A DNA stretch of 48,858 nucleotides from Planctomycetota bacterium (GTDB lineage Bacteria; Planctomycetota; UBA11346), in contig REDP01000237.1 in assembly GCA_007693455.1 (NCBI GenBank), forward strand, positions 1 to 48,858, written 5' to 3'. Shown in pieces: positions 15,417 through 23,345 of the stretch. Each line of letters begins with the position of its first letter. Within the stretch, counting starts at the first letter, position 1. The position numbers were made by a program, and so were the translations under genes. The notes beneath the pieces were generated by a model. The model was not told the origin of the DNA. It worked only from the letters and a program-made list of their open reading frames with translations, and did not search any database.

Positions 15417-17274
15417 ATCCCTCCGCTGCACCAGTGAACAGATCAGTGAAAACGCCTTTCCCCATGAACAGCATGACGCCGATGTCTGTGTGGTTGGCGG
15501 GGGCATGGCTGGCATCTGCGCCGCCTTGGCGGCGGCACGGGCCGGAGCGCGCACCGTTTTAATTCAGGATCGTTCCATGCTGGGCGGGAATGCCTCATCA
15601 GAAATCCGTATGTGGATCTGTGGGGCGCATGGACCCGATTACAAAGAGGGGGGGATTCTTGAGGAATTGCAATTAGCCAACATTCTTCACAACCCTGGCT
15701 TACAGTATTCCCTTTGGGACGCGGTGCTCTACGATGCAGTGCGTCGCTGCGATGGCCTACAGACCATCCTCTCGTGCACCGTATGCGGGGTTGCTATGGA
15801 CCAGGGCCGTCTGCAGTCCGTGCGCGCCTGGCACCTGACCCGCCAGTGCTGGATTACCGTTACCGCCCAGCAGTTTATCGACTGCTCGGGCGATAGCGTA
15901 CTGCGTGCAAGTGGGGCAGCCATGCGTCGGGGACGAGAGGGACGCGATGAATTTCAGGAAAGCCTTGCCCCCGAAAAGGCCGATCGCCAGACCATGGGGA
16001 ACTCTATTCTTTTGCAACTGCGCCGCAGTAACCCATCCCATCACCGCCCCTTTCGCGCCCCGCCCTGGGCTCGTGAGATTGCCCCCGATCATCCACGCTA
16101 TGCTCATCTTACCCCCAGTGGACATAATTTTTGGTGGCTCGAACTGGGTGGCCAGGACGATACCGTTGGCCAAGCCGATGCCATCCGCGATGAACTTATG
16201 GCCCTGGCCTTGGGAGTGTGGGCCACCATAAAAAATCATCCTGATGGGCGTGGCCATGGCTGGAAACTGGAATGGGTAGGAAGCCTCCCGGGCAAACGTG
16301 AGAGCTTTCGCTATGTGGGTGCTCATACCCTCACCGAGCACGAAGTGGCCAGTGGTGGCAATTTTCCCGATCGCATTGCCTACGGCGGCTGGAGCATGGA
16401 CGACCACCCCCCTGGCGGCTTTGATCATCGCGGCGACCCCACCCAATTCCATGCCGCCCCATCCCCTTACGGCATCCCTGCGGGAATCCTCTATAGTAGT
16501 CAGGTGCCCAATCTGTGGTGCGCCGGACGCAATATAAGCGCAACCCATATGGCCCTCTCCAGCACCCGCGTCATGGCCACCTGTGCCATGCTGGGACAGG
16601 CCGCTGGCAATGGCGCCGCCTTGGCGGTAGCGGCCGCATGTGATGCCGCCGAGGTTCATACCAAGCAGCTCCATCGCTGGCAAAATATCCTTATGGACAG
16701 CGATCAGTGGCTTCCAGGGTTTACCAAAGCCTTGCCTGGGCTCACCCAAACAGCCCAACTCTCCAGCAGTGCTTCTGATGAGTGCGAAGTCCTGCGCGAC
16801 GGCATCGAACGCCGCCTTGATGGCCATCGCCATGCCCTCGACTGCCAAGCAGGCGACTGGGTGGAGTTACGCTGGGATAGCCCCCAGGACCTGCAGCGCC
16901 TGCGCGTGGTGGGGGACAGTCAACTTCATCGCCCCAAGCGTATGCCTTGCTCGCGGCCCGATGACGATCATCACGAGGCCATGCCTGCCCCCCTCTGGCG
17001 TCATGCTCGTATTTGCATCCAGGAAGATCCGCAAGGGTCATGGCATACCATAGCCGAGATCTGCGATAATAGCCAGCGCTGCCGTATCGTTCCCCTGCGC
17101 AGGCGTGCCTGCGCCCTGCGCTTTCACATCCTTGCTGGGTGGACTGAAGAGGGACCCATACGCCTGCATGCTTTAGAAGTAGGCGAGCCAGACTGGGACC
17201 AGGCACCCCAGCCCTGCCCCTGGCCAGAGCCCTTCTACCAGCACGGCAAGCCAGGACGGGGACCAGCAGCCTAA
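15409..17274 (+). CDS. FAD-dependent oxidoreductase of PF12831 type
   Basis: This 621-residue protein starts with an intact Rossmann motif (DADVCVVGGGMAGICAALAAARAG), then LGGNASSEIRMWICGAHG, and has the later GRNISATHMALSSTRVMATC block that closes the FAD site. This is the FAD-oxidored family common in planctomycetes and Lentisphaerae. From about residue 470 there is a beta-rich C-terminal domain. It includes LHRPKRMPCSRP (about 507-518), whose DNA is repeated downstream in the intergenic repeat block. The substrate is unknown. The ATG lies within the end of the IclR gene (8-nt overlap), so the two are co-transcribed. A GTG at 15397 is a less likely start. Two FAD oxidoreductases in the window each have a regulator beside them. 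Confidence 0.87.
   Translation: MNESLRCTSEQISENAFPHEQHDADVCVVGGGMAGICAALAAARAGARTVLIQDRSMLGGNASSEIRMWICGAHGPDYKEGGILEELQLANILHNPGLQYSLWDAVLYDAVRRCDGLQTILSCTVCGVAMDQGRLQSVRAWHLTRQCWITVTAQQFIDCSGDSVLRASGAAMRRGREGRDEFQESLAPEKADRQTMGNSILLQLRRSNPSHHRPFRAPPWAREIAPDHPRYAHLTPSGHNFWWLELGGQDDTVGQADAIRDELMALALGVWATIKNHPDGRGHGWKLEWVGSLPGKRESFRYVGAHTLTEHEVASGGNFPDRIAYGGWSMDDHPPGGFDHRGDPTQFHAAPSPYGIPAGILYSSQVPNLWCAGRNISATHMALSSTRVMATCAMLGQAAGNGAALAVAAACDAAEVHTKQLHRWQNILMDSDQWLPGFTKALPGLTQTAQLSSSASDECEVLRDGIERRLDGHRHALDCQAGDWVELRWDSPQDLQRLRVVGDSQLHRPKRMPCSRPDDDHHEAMPAPLWRHARICIQEDPQGSWHTIAEICDNSQRCRIVPLRRRACALRFHILAGWTEEGPIRLHALEVGEPDWDQAPQPCPWPEPFYQHGKPGRGPAA
16928..16977 (+). repeat. Gene-internal copy of the downstream repeated segment
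   Basis: About 50 nt of the FAD oxidoreductase gene encoding the HRPKRMPCSRPDDDHHE region are nearly the same as segments at 17415-17464 and 17551-17600. The shared core CCCGATGACGATCATCA is exact in all three. Confidence 0.75.
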
Positions 17275-17300
17275 CGTTTGAGTAAAACGTCATCCGGAAA

Positions 17301-17404
17301 TTAGGGACCGAAGTTAGGGACACGAAGTTAGGGACTATCTTATAAAGTTAGGAAAGTTAGGGACAGGCTACCTTATTGCCCAACCCGATGAAGAAGTTAG
17401 GGAC
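17301..17404 (+). repeat. Short tandem TTAGGGAC repeats
   Basis: TTAGGGAC, mostly inside AAGTTAGGGAC, occurs at 17301, 17314, 17328, 17357 and 17397, with another copy at 17521 and a variant TTAGGGGC at 17537. The first three are spaced 13-14 bp. At 17369-17390 a truncated copy of the gene-like segment (CTTATTGCCCAACCCGATG) sits between two of them. There is no protein-coding gene in this stretch. Confidence 0.8.
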
Positions 17405-17474
17405 AGGCTATTTTATTGCCCCAAGCCGATGCCCTGCTCGCGCCGCCCGATGACGATCATCATCGCCTGTCCTT
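17399..17474. repeat. REP-like cassette 1 with inverted ends
   Basis: The segment begins AGGGACAGGC (17399-17408) and ends GCCTGTCCTT (17465-17474), an imperfect terminal inverted repeat. Between the ends is a copy of about 50 nt of the FAD oxidoreductase gene segment at 16928-16977. The ends match the single motifs at 2241-2260 and 48335-48355. Confidence 0.65.
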
Positions 17475-17522
17475 CTTTGGGTGCTCTGCTTGAGTTCGAG
17501 GGTTCGTTCCAGCAGCGAAGTT

Positions 17523-17639
17523 AGGGACAGGCGAAGTTAGGGGCTAACTTATTGCCCAACCCGATGCCCTGCTCGCGCTGCCCGATGACGATCATCACGA
17601 GATCAGCCCTTCGTACCTCTCTAGATCTAGCCTGTCCCT
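17523..17639. repeat. REP-like cassette 2 with inverted ends
   Basis: The segment begins AGGGACAGGC (17523-17532) and ends with its exact reverse complement GCCTGTCCCT (17630-17639). It contains the same gene-like segment (17551-17600) as cassette 1 plus about 30 nt of other sequence. No transposase gene lies nearby, so it could be mobilised only in trans, if at all. Confidence 0.65.
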
Positions 17640-17680
17640 CTTTGAGCGAGTGAGATGAACGGTAGCGCAATGCATCATAT

Positions 17681-17703
17681 GCATATAATGTAAGCATATA
17701 ATG
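17681..17703. promoter_or_regulatory. Two GCATATAATG direct repeats
   Basis: GCATATAATG occurs at 17681-17690 and 17694-17703, giving two perfect TATAAT hexamers 13 bp apart. No convincing -35 box is seen at 17 bp. They could be alternative promoters for the pnt operon about 220 bp downstream. Confidence 0.3.
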
Positions 17704-17818
17704 CTGCGTGGGTGTCCTTATCGGCCTTTTCTCCTGGTTGTACGTCGCTGATTGCGCCTGTAGATGCCCTCACACCCGCGCTATCCATGCGTAAAGATTA
17801 TGGGTAAAAGACAATAGT

Positions 17819-17836
17819 ATCATTATGTATAATGAT
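17819..17836. promoter_or_regulatory. Palindrome overlapping a TATAAT box upstream of pntAA
   Basis: ATCATTA-TGTA-TAATGAT is a perfect 7-bp dyad and contains TATAAT at 17828-17833, about 90 nt before pntAA. A repressor-type operator overlapping the -10 is the simplest reading. The cognate regulator is unknown. Confidence 0.4.
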
Positions 17837-17923
17837 TAGGCGAAACCCATTGCCCCGTCAGCTCATAGCCCAGCCTACGCCACTCGTCACCACGACCTCC
17901 AACCCTCATCATAGGAGCGTGCT

Positions 17924-19087
17924 ATGCACATTGGCGTTGTTGCCCATGACGGCGGCGATCCCCGCCTTCCCATCTCCCCCACGAGCGTTGGCCAGCTCCT
18001 TGGCCTCGGCGCAAGCATCTCGATCCAATCGGGCATTGGCCAGCACTGCCAGTGGAGCGATGCCGACTGGTCGGCAGCTGGAGCGCAGGTAGAAAGCGAT
18101 CGGAGCGCCATCCTTGCTGGCGCTGATATGCTGGTAAGCGTTCGTCCACCCAGCATCGAGGATCTGCGGCAGCTGCGCCCAGGAAGCATCACCATAAGCT
18201 TCCTGGATCCCTTTAATCAACGCGATCTCATTGAGGCTGCTGCCAGCGCGCAAGTGTCCTGCTTGAGCCTGGAAATGGTGCCGCGCTCTACCATCGCTCA
18301 GAAAATGGATGCCCTCTCAAGCCAGCACTCCCTGGCGGGCTATTATATGGTTCTCTTGGCGGCTGAACGCCTGGATCGTATTCTGCCCATGATGACCACC
18401 CCATCGGGCACCTTGCAACCGGCACGGGTGTTTATTATCGGGGCTGGGGTGGCTGGCTTGCAGGCCATTGCTACCGCCAAGCGCCTTGGCGCCAGGGTCA
18501 CAGCATTCGACACCCGTCCTGAGGTGGCGGAGCAGGTAGAAAGCCTGGGGGGTCGTTTTCTCAACATTGACCTGGGACGAACAGGCTCCACCGAACAGGG
18601 CTACGCCACAGCATTAAGTGAGGAACAGCTCGCGGCCCAGCAGGCTGGGATGACCAAGGCCTGCGCTGAATCAGACATTGTGATCACCACCGCCCAGCTC
18701 TTTGGCCGTCCTGCCCCACAGGTCATCAGCCAGGACATGGTAAGCGCCATGCGTCCAGGCAGTATCATCATCGACTATGCCGTGTCGTCTGGCGGCAATG
18801 TGGCGGGATCGCGTGCGGATGAAGAAGTCGTGGTCGATGGGGTACGCATTATTGGCTTGAGCAACTATCCCGGACAAGTCGCCCACAGTGCGACCTTAAT
18901 GCTGGCCAATAATATCGCCCATATGATCCGCCACGGCTGGGATGAGGAAACCAAGACCTTCTCTCTCACAAAGGATGAGGAGACACTCTCCTCCTGCCTG
19001 ATCACCCATGCAGGAGAAGTGGTCAATCCAACTATTCGTGGTCATTACGGCCTCCCTACCCAAAAGCCCGAGGAGAGCATCGCATGA
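17924..19087 (+). CDS. pntAA: NAD(P) transhydrogenase alpha subunit, NAD-binding part (PntAA)
   Basis: The 387-residue product is the soluble dI domain of proton-translocating transhydrogenase. It has the N-terminal alanine-dehydrogenase-like lobe, then the NAD-binding Rossmann motif VFIIGAGVAGLQAIATAKRLGA and TRPEVAEQVESLGG. A typical RQD-type region seen in the family is here replaced by MTKACAESDIVITTAQLFGRPAPQVIS. The complex uses the proton gradient to make NADPH from NADH. ATG 17924 has GGAG 8 nt upstream. The stop overlaps pntAB by ATGA. The split of the alpha subunit into two genes is the usual arrangement in alphaproteobacteria, planctomycetes and many others. Confidence 0.94.
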   Translation: MHIGVVAHDGGDPRLPISPTSVGQLLGLGASISIQSGIGQHCQWSDADWSAAGAQVESDRSAILAGADMLVSVRPPSIEDLRQLRPGSITISFLDPFNQRDLIEAAASAQVSCLSLEMVPRSTIAQKMDALSSQHSLAGYYMVLLAAERLDRILPMMTTPSGTLQPARVFIIGAGVAGLQAIATAKRLGARVTAFDTRPEVAEQVESLGGRFLNIDLGRTGSTEQGYATALSEEQLAAQQAGMTKACAESDIVITTAQLFGRPAPQVISQDMVSAMRPGSIIIDYAVSSGGNVAGSRADEEVVVDGVRIIGLSNYPGQVAHSATLMLANNIAHMIRHGWDEETKTFSLTKDEETLSSCLITHAGEVVNPTIRGHYGLPTQKPEESIA

Positions 19088-19395
19088 GTATTACCCTATT
19101 GGCCTTCGTCTTTGTTCTTGCCCTCTTTTTGGGCCTGGAACTCATCGGCAAGGTTCCCGCCACCCTCCACACCCCCCTGATGTCTGGCTCCAATGCCATT
19201 TCTGGTATCGGCATTATCGGCGCCATTGCAGTAGTCGGCAATGGCGGCGCCCAAGGCTCCACGGCGGTGATGGTATTAGGCGCTATCGCGGTGGGCTTTG
19301 CCGCCATCAATGTGGTAGGCGGCTATCTAGTAACCAACCGCATGCTGGCCATGTTTAAAAAGAAACCGAGCAATGAACAAGGAGGGAAGGCGTGA
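19084..19395 (+). CDS. pntAB: NAD(P) transhydrogenase alpha subunit, membrane part (PntAB)
   Basis: The 103-residue protein is almost entirely hydrophobic, with three predicted transmembrane helices and the conserved KVPATLHTPLMSGSNAISGI motif of the dII domain. It forms part of the proton channel with PntB. ATGA overlap with pntAA and GTGA overlap with pntB show tight translational coupling. Confidence 0.93.
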   Translation: MSITLLAFVFVLALFLGLELIGKVPATLHTPLMSGSNAISGIGIIGAIAVVGNGGAQGSTAVMVLGAIAVGFAAINVVGGYLVTNRMLAMFKKKPSNEQGGKA

Positions 19396-20780
19396 ATCAT
19401 CTGATTACTGGACTGCTCGTCGCGGCAATGGTCTGCTTTATTATGGGCCTGCGCGCCATGAGCCGCACCCATTCAGCTCGTCGCGGCAACCTTATTTCTG
19501 CCCTGGGCATGACCCTCGCCATTATCGGCGCGATATTAGAACTCGTGCGCCTAGAACATCTCGCCATGACCCAGGCCTGGATTATTCTCGCTGCCATTGG
19601 GCTTGGTGCGCTTATTGGAATTCCTGCGGCATTGCGGGTTAAAATGACCGCGATGCCTGAAATGGTAGCCCTGTTTAACGGTTTTGGCGGCATTGCCAGT
19701 CTGTTTATTGCCAGTGGTGAAGTGGTTGCCAGTGGCGGGGGCATGACTGGGTTCACTGCTAGCACCGCCTTTCTCGCCATGCTTATCGGCGGCATTACCT
19801 TTACGGGCTCACTGATTGCGTTTGGCAAATTGGCAGAGTGGATTCCCTCACGCGCCATTTGCTTCCCCGCCCAGCATGTCCTCAACGCGCTCCTCTTACT
19901 AGCAGTGCTGGTTGGCGTGGTCAGCTTTGCCATCTGGCCTGAAGCCCAGTGGATTTTCTGGGCCGCCATCGCCGTGGCGGCTGTCCTCGGCATTATGGCA
20001 GTCATTCCCATTGGTGGTGCTGATATGCCCGTGGTGATCAGTCTCCTCAATAGCTATTCAGGATTGGCCGCCTGTGCCGCTGGCTTTGCCATTGGCTCTC
20101 CCCTACTGATTACCATTGGTGCCTTGGTGGGTGCAGCGGGCATTATTCTCACCAAGGTCATGTGCAAAGCCATGAATCGCTCCCTGGGCAATGTCCTCTT
20201 CTCTGGCTTCGGCAGCGCCACTAGCAGCGGCGGCGGCGGACCCCAAGGCGAAGCGCAATCACTGCTTCCCCAAGACGCCTATTATGTGTTGGAAGCAGCT
20301 CAGTCGGTGGTATTTATTCCTGGATATGGCATGGCTGTGGCGCAGGCCCAGCACGCCGTGCGCGAATTGGCCGACACCCTCGCTGCCAACGGCTGCGATG
20401 TGCGCTTTGCCATTCATCCCGTGGCGGGGCGCATGCCTGGACACATGAATGTGCTCCTTGCCGAGGCCAATGTCAGTTACGATCTTTTAGTGGAGATGGA
20501 TGATATCAATCCGAGTATGCCCACGGTTGATGTGGCTGTGGTTATCGGCGCCAATGACACCGTCAATCCAGCAGCAGTAGAAGATCCCGAAAGTGCCATT
20601 GCTGGTATGCCGATCATTCTTGCCCATCAGGCCCGTCAGGTTTTCGTCCTCAAACGCAGTATGCGCTCTGGCTTTGCTGGCATTGAAAACCCCCTGTTTT
20701 TCCGCGATAATACCTGGATGATTTTCGGTGATGCCAAAACAACCATCGAAGCCATCAATGGTGAATTCAAGGAAGGCTAA
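19392..20780 (+). CDS. pntB: NAD(P) transhydrogenase beta subunit (PntB)
   Basis: The 462-residue protein has eight or nine N-terminal transmembrane helices (dII) with KMTAMPEMVALFNGFGG. The C-terminal NADP-binding domain dIII (from about 285) has VFIPGYGMAVAQAQHAVRELAD and the region GANDTVNPAA. The dIII GYGMAVAQAQ motif is the NADP phosphate-binding site. The start is GTG 19392, supported by AGGAGGGA upstream and by overlap with pntAB. A strong hairpin at 20897-20929 lies downstream and probably ends the operon. Confidence 0.95.
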   Translation: MNHLITGLLVAAMVCFIMGLRAMSRTHSARRGNLISALGMTLAIIGAILELVRLEHLAMTQAWIILAAIGLGALIGIPAALRVKMTAMPEMVALFNGFGGIASLFIASGEVVASGGGMTGFTASTAFLAMLIGGITFTGSLIAFGKLAEWIPSRAICFPAQHVLNALLLLAVLVGVVSFAIWPEAQWIFWAAIAVAAVLGIMAVIPIGGADMPVVISLLNSYSGLAACAAGFAIGSPLLITIGALVGAAGIILTKVMCKAMNRSLGNVLFSGFGSATSSGGGGPQGEAQSLLPQDAYYVLEAAQSVVFIPGYGMAVAQAQHAVRELADTLAANGCDVRFAIHPVAGRMPGHMNVLLAEANVSYDLLVEMDDINPSMPTVDVAVVIGANDTVNPAAVEDPESAIAGMPIILAHQARQVFVLKRSMRSGFAGIENPLFFRDNTWMIFGDAKTTIEAINGEFKEG

Positions 20781-20830
20781 TCTCTGTATCTCAGCCTTGT
20801 CCCGTGTACCGTGAATATCTTGAAGAAGCT

Positions 20831-20858
20831 GCTGCGCCGTGATCAGCAGCGGCGCAGC
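20831..20858. other. 9-bp inverted repeat after pntB
   Basis: GCTGCGCCG (20831-20839) pairs perfectly with CGGCGCAGC (20850-20858) around a 10-nt loop. There is no T-tract, so it may stabilise the transcript end or be a protein site. Confidence 0.35.
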
Positions 20859-20896
20859 GACTTCTGATGGTTCTTATGGGACACTGCACTCGATCA

Positions 20897-20929
20897 GGAA
20901 AGCCGTGCACAGGCCGTGCACGGCTTTCC
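20897..20929 (+). terminator. 14-bp perfect hairpin ending the pnt operon
   Basis: GGAAAGCCGTGCAC (20897-20910) and GTGCACGGCTTTCC (20916-20929) form a perfect 14-bp stem with a 5-nt loop AGGCC. It lies about 115 nt after pntB and about 40 nt before the CYTH gene. The downstream run is only weakly T-rich. Terminator is the likeliest role. Confidence 0.6.
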
Positions 20930-20967
20930 ATTTGGCCTTACCATGGCCCGCTCTACCCTAAACCACT

Positions 20968-21594
20968 ATGTCAGCATCAAGAGCCACCAGCCACCGAGAA
21001 GTAGAGTGCAAATGGCGCATTGACGGCCGTGATCAGGCTGCCGCCTGTGCCCTGTTTTGTCAGCTCGCCGGACCGCCCGAACACTTACAGCAACGCAATC
21101 GTTTTTTTGATACTGCCGAGGGCCATCTACGCGCTCAGGCCACCAGCCTACGCCTGCGACAAGAAAATGCCCGACTTCTCCTTACCTGCAAACGCCGCGT
21201 CGCCAAGCGTGATGGCGCCCTGCACCAACAACAGGAGGAAGAATCCTGGCTCAATAGCGTGCTCTGGAATCTCTACAGTGAGGCCCCACTAATCCCCCAC
21301 GGCGCCCTCCCCTTGCCGCCACAGGCCCGTCACCTGCTTGGCTCACGGCCGCTCTGCAATATGGGTGGATTTGACAATCGGCGCCTCCAGTGGCACTGGG
21401 ACAGGGATGTGCTCTGCCTCGACTGCACCGACTTTCCCCGCGGGCAGCGTGAGTATGAAATTGAAATCGAATTGGGGGGCACACGTGACCAAGACTGGTG
21501 GTGGCACACCCTGCGCCAAGGGGGCATTGCCATGAGCGATCAGTCCGAGACCAAATTACATCGCTACCTGCGCCTCCAAAAGGAGCAGCGCTAA
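20968..21594 (+). CDS. CYTH-domain protein (triphosphate tunnel family)
   Basis: The 208-residue protein has the ExExK signature of CYTH proteins (E11, E13, K15 in EVECKW). It is followed by RFFDT, LRLRQENARLLLTCKRR and the later EYEIEIELGG and SETKLHRYL elements that line the triphosphate tunnel. Family members hydrolyse thiamine triphosphate or inorganic triphosphate, or act as adenylate cyclase; which applies here is not evident. TACCCT lies 8 nt before the ATG and no Shine-Dalgarno is seen. The pnt terminator hairpin precedes it, so it is probably transcribed on its own. Confidence 0.82.
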   Translation: MSASRATSHREVECKWRIDGRDQAAACALFCQLAGPPEHLQQRNRFFDTAEGHLRAQATSLRLRQENARLLLTCKRRVAKRDGALHQQQEEESWLNSVLWNLYSEAPLIPHGALPLPPQARHLLGSRPLCNMGGFDNRRLQWHWDRDVLCLDCTDFPRGQREYEIEIELGGTRDQDWWWHTLRQGGIAMSDQSETKLHRYLRLQKEQR

Positions 21595-21639
21595 ACTGGC
21601 ACTGGCCCAGGCTCGGCCTGGACCTACCATAGCTGCATC

Positions 21640-21879
21640 ATGAGTGATCACGTACAGATTCGCATTATCTCCCTGCTTGAAGAGGCTGCCAACAGCTTCG
21701 AACAATTGGAGACCCTCGCCAACCGACTGCTGCGCGAAATACCCGCCGACAAAGTCGATCAGGTTGAGTTACGCCCCATCGAACGAGATATTATGGAGGC
21801 CGACAACGAGCCCGGCAGCGAGGTCGACCACATCGTATTCATTCGCTACCGCACCGACCAAAGCGATGACGAGTTTTAA
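21640..21879 (+). CDS. Small acidic hypothetical protein
   Basis: The 79-residue product is acidic and mostly helical in its first half (LLEEAANSFEQLETLANRLLREI), with VDHIVFIRYRTD near the C-terminus. No family is recognised. TACCAT lies 9 nt before the ATG, the same pattern as at other starts here. It converges with ruvA, whose stop is only 6 nt away. Confidence 0.55.
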   Translation: MSDHVQIRIISLLEEAANSFEQLETLANRLLREIPADKVDQVELRPIERDIMEADNEPGSEVDHIVFIRYRTDQSDDEF

Positions 21880-21885
21880 AAACCC

Positions 21886-22506
21886 CTAGACCCGTCGGAG
21901 AATACCGAGTGAGGCGCGAACATAGGCCTCACTTGAGTCCTGATCTTCGACGTTGGCCAAAGCCTGCTCACTTTCACGAACGCTAAAGCCCAGGGCCACC
22001 AGGGCGCGATGGGCCTGAGAGCGAGCGTCGTCCGCAAGTGTTGCAGGGGCGGCTGTGGCATCGCTGCTGTCATCGCTGCTTGGGCTTACCCCTAGGGGTA
22101 TGCGCTCCACTTTATCGGCGAGTTCCAGGACCATGCGCTCGGCACTTTTGGCGCCAACTCCTTTGACTTTTTTAAGCGCGGCAACATCACGCCTGTGGAG
22201 GCTGCGACGTAGTTCATCAACCCCCAAGGTTGAGAGAATAGCCATCGCCACCGCGGGACCGACGCCCTGCACTGCGGTCAGCAAGTCAAAGGCCGCACGC
22301 TCTGCGGGATCGTAGAAACCGAAGAGGAGATGCTCGTCCTCACGAACCACCATGCGCGCATGCAATAGTACCGTACTGCCATCAAGGGGGATGGCGCGGC
22401 GGGTATATTGGGATACGCGCAAACGGTAGCCCACTCCCTGCACATCCAGACTGACATTGCCATCAGGATCTAATTGCACGGCAACGCCGCGAAAAAAATC
22501 ATACAT
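21886..22506 (-). CDS. ruvA: Holliday junction branch migration protein RuvA
   Basis: The 206-residue protein has the RuvA layout. An N-terminal OB-fold contains the conserved GVGYRLRVS, and two helix-hairpin-helix motifs follow (LLTAVQGVGPAVAMAILS and LKKVKGVGAKSAERMVLEL). A linker then leads to the C-terminal RuvB-binding domain (ALVALGFSVRESEQAL). RuvA tetramers bind Holliday junctions and load the RuvB motor. The start at ATG 22506 (GTG 22509 is possible) lies inside the end of rpe, so the two form an operon. ruvB and ruvC are not in the window. Confidence 0.95.
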   Translation of the reverse strand: MYDFFRGVAVQLDPDGNVSLDVQGVGYRLRVSQYTRRAIPLDGSTVLLHARMVVREDEHLLFGFYDPAERAAFDLLTAVQGVGPAVAMAILSTLGVDELRRSLHRRDVAALKKVKGVGAKSAERMVLELADKVERIPLGVSPSSDDSSDATAAPATLADDARSQAHRALVALGFSVRESEQALANVEDQDSSEAYVRASLGILRRV

Positions 22507-23167
22507 CACCGTACTCCCCCGCTTGAGCCCAACGAATCAAGGCTGCAGGGTCAGGGTCTTTAAAATAGGCTGATCCGCACACCAAGCGGGTTGCTCCATC
22601 GGCCACTACCAGGGGTATGGTACTACGATCAATACCCCCATCGACCATAATCGGCAACTGGGGAAAACGCTCACGCACCGCACGAATACGCGGCCGCACG
22701 GCGGGAATAAATGCCTGCCCGCCAAAGCCCGGGTAGACCGTCATCAGCATGCACTGATCCACCTGGGCCAAGGCGTCAAACCACATACAAGGATCCGTGT
22801 CAGGGTTAAAGGCCAGGCCCGTTGCCGCGCCAGTGCTGCGCAACTGACTTATGGCATCATCTATGGCACGCGGACCCACGGCTTCTACGTGCACGGTTAT
22901 GGCATCTGCCCCAGCATCGCGAAAGGATTGGGCGTAGCGCAGGGGATCAGTCATCATCAGGTGCACATCTAAGACCAGGTCGGTGGAGCGCCGCATCGCC
23001 TCGACCAAAAGCGGGCCCAAGGTAAGGTTGGGAACAAAGTGGGCGTCCATGACATCCACATGCACCTGCGATGCACCTGCCGCAGCACAGGCAGCCAATT
23101 CATCTGCCAAACGAGCAAAGTCACAGGACAGTAAACTTGGCAGGACAATAATGGGTGATTGCGACAT
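22499..23167 (-). CDS. rpe: Ribulose-phosphate 3-epimerase
   Basis: The 222-residue TIM-barrel protein carries the family motifs LPSLLSCDFARL, HVDVMDAHFVPNLTLGP, LDVHLMM, HVEA and MVDGGID, with the catalytic Asp and metal-binding His and Asp visible. It interconverts ribulose 5-phosphate and xylulose 5-phosphate in the pentose phosphate pathway. ATG 23167 has GGAG 6 nt upstream and gives the usual length; the frame runs open further upstream but without homology. Its stop overlaps the ruvA start. Confidence 0.95.
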   Translation of the reverse strand: MSQSPIIVLPSLLSCDFARLADELAACAAAGASQVHVDVMDAHFVPNLTLGPLLVEAMRRSTDLVLDVHLMMTDPLRYAQSFRDAGADAITVHVEAVGPRAIDDAISQLRSTGAATGLAFNPDTDPCMWFDALAQVDQCMLMTVYPGFGGQAFIPAVRPRIRAVRERFPQLPIMVDGGIDRSTIPLVVADGATRLVCGSAYFKDPDPAALIRWAQAGEYGDV

Positions 23168-23345
23168 GATGACTCCACAACAAACGCTGGGGTGAACGAT
23201 ACGTACACTGACTCGACCGGTGATGTTCACAGGCCTCGGCCAGGGGCAAGGCCCAGCAACCACTCTCAAGACAGCCAGGGCAGCGTTCCCGCTCTTTTCC
23301 ATGGCAGGCTTTGCGTCGCGCTGAAATCTCGGTGTTGGCCCTAGC

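Noticed and set aside
15757..16848. 363-codon open frame antisense to the second FAD oxidoreductase
   Set aside because: No recognisable motif and fully inside a well-supported gene on the plus strand.
17493..17510. GGTTCGTTCC-like sequence resembling a tRNA T-loop
   Set aside because: No acceptor, D or anticodon stem can be built around it.
17301..17640. Possible CRISPR array
   Set aside because: The repeats are 8-11 nt with irregular spacing, the inserts repeat each other, and no cas gene is near.
17832..18092. 86-codon plus-strand frame before and into pntAA
   Set aside because: It overlaps pntAA in another frame and lacks homology; pntAA has a good GGAG signal.
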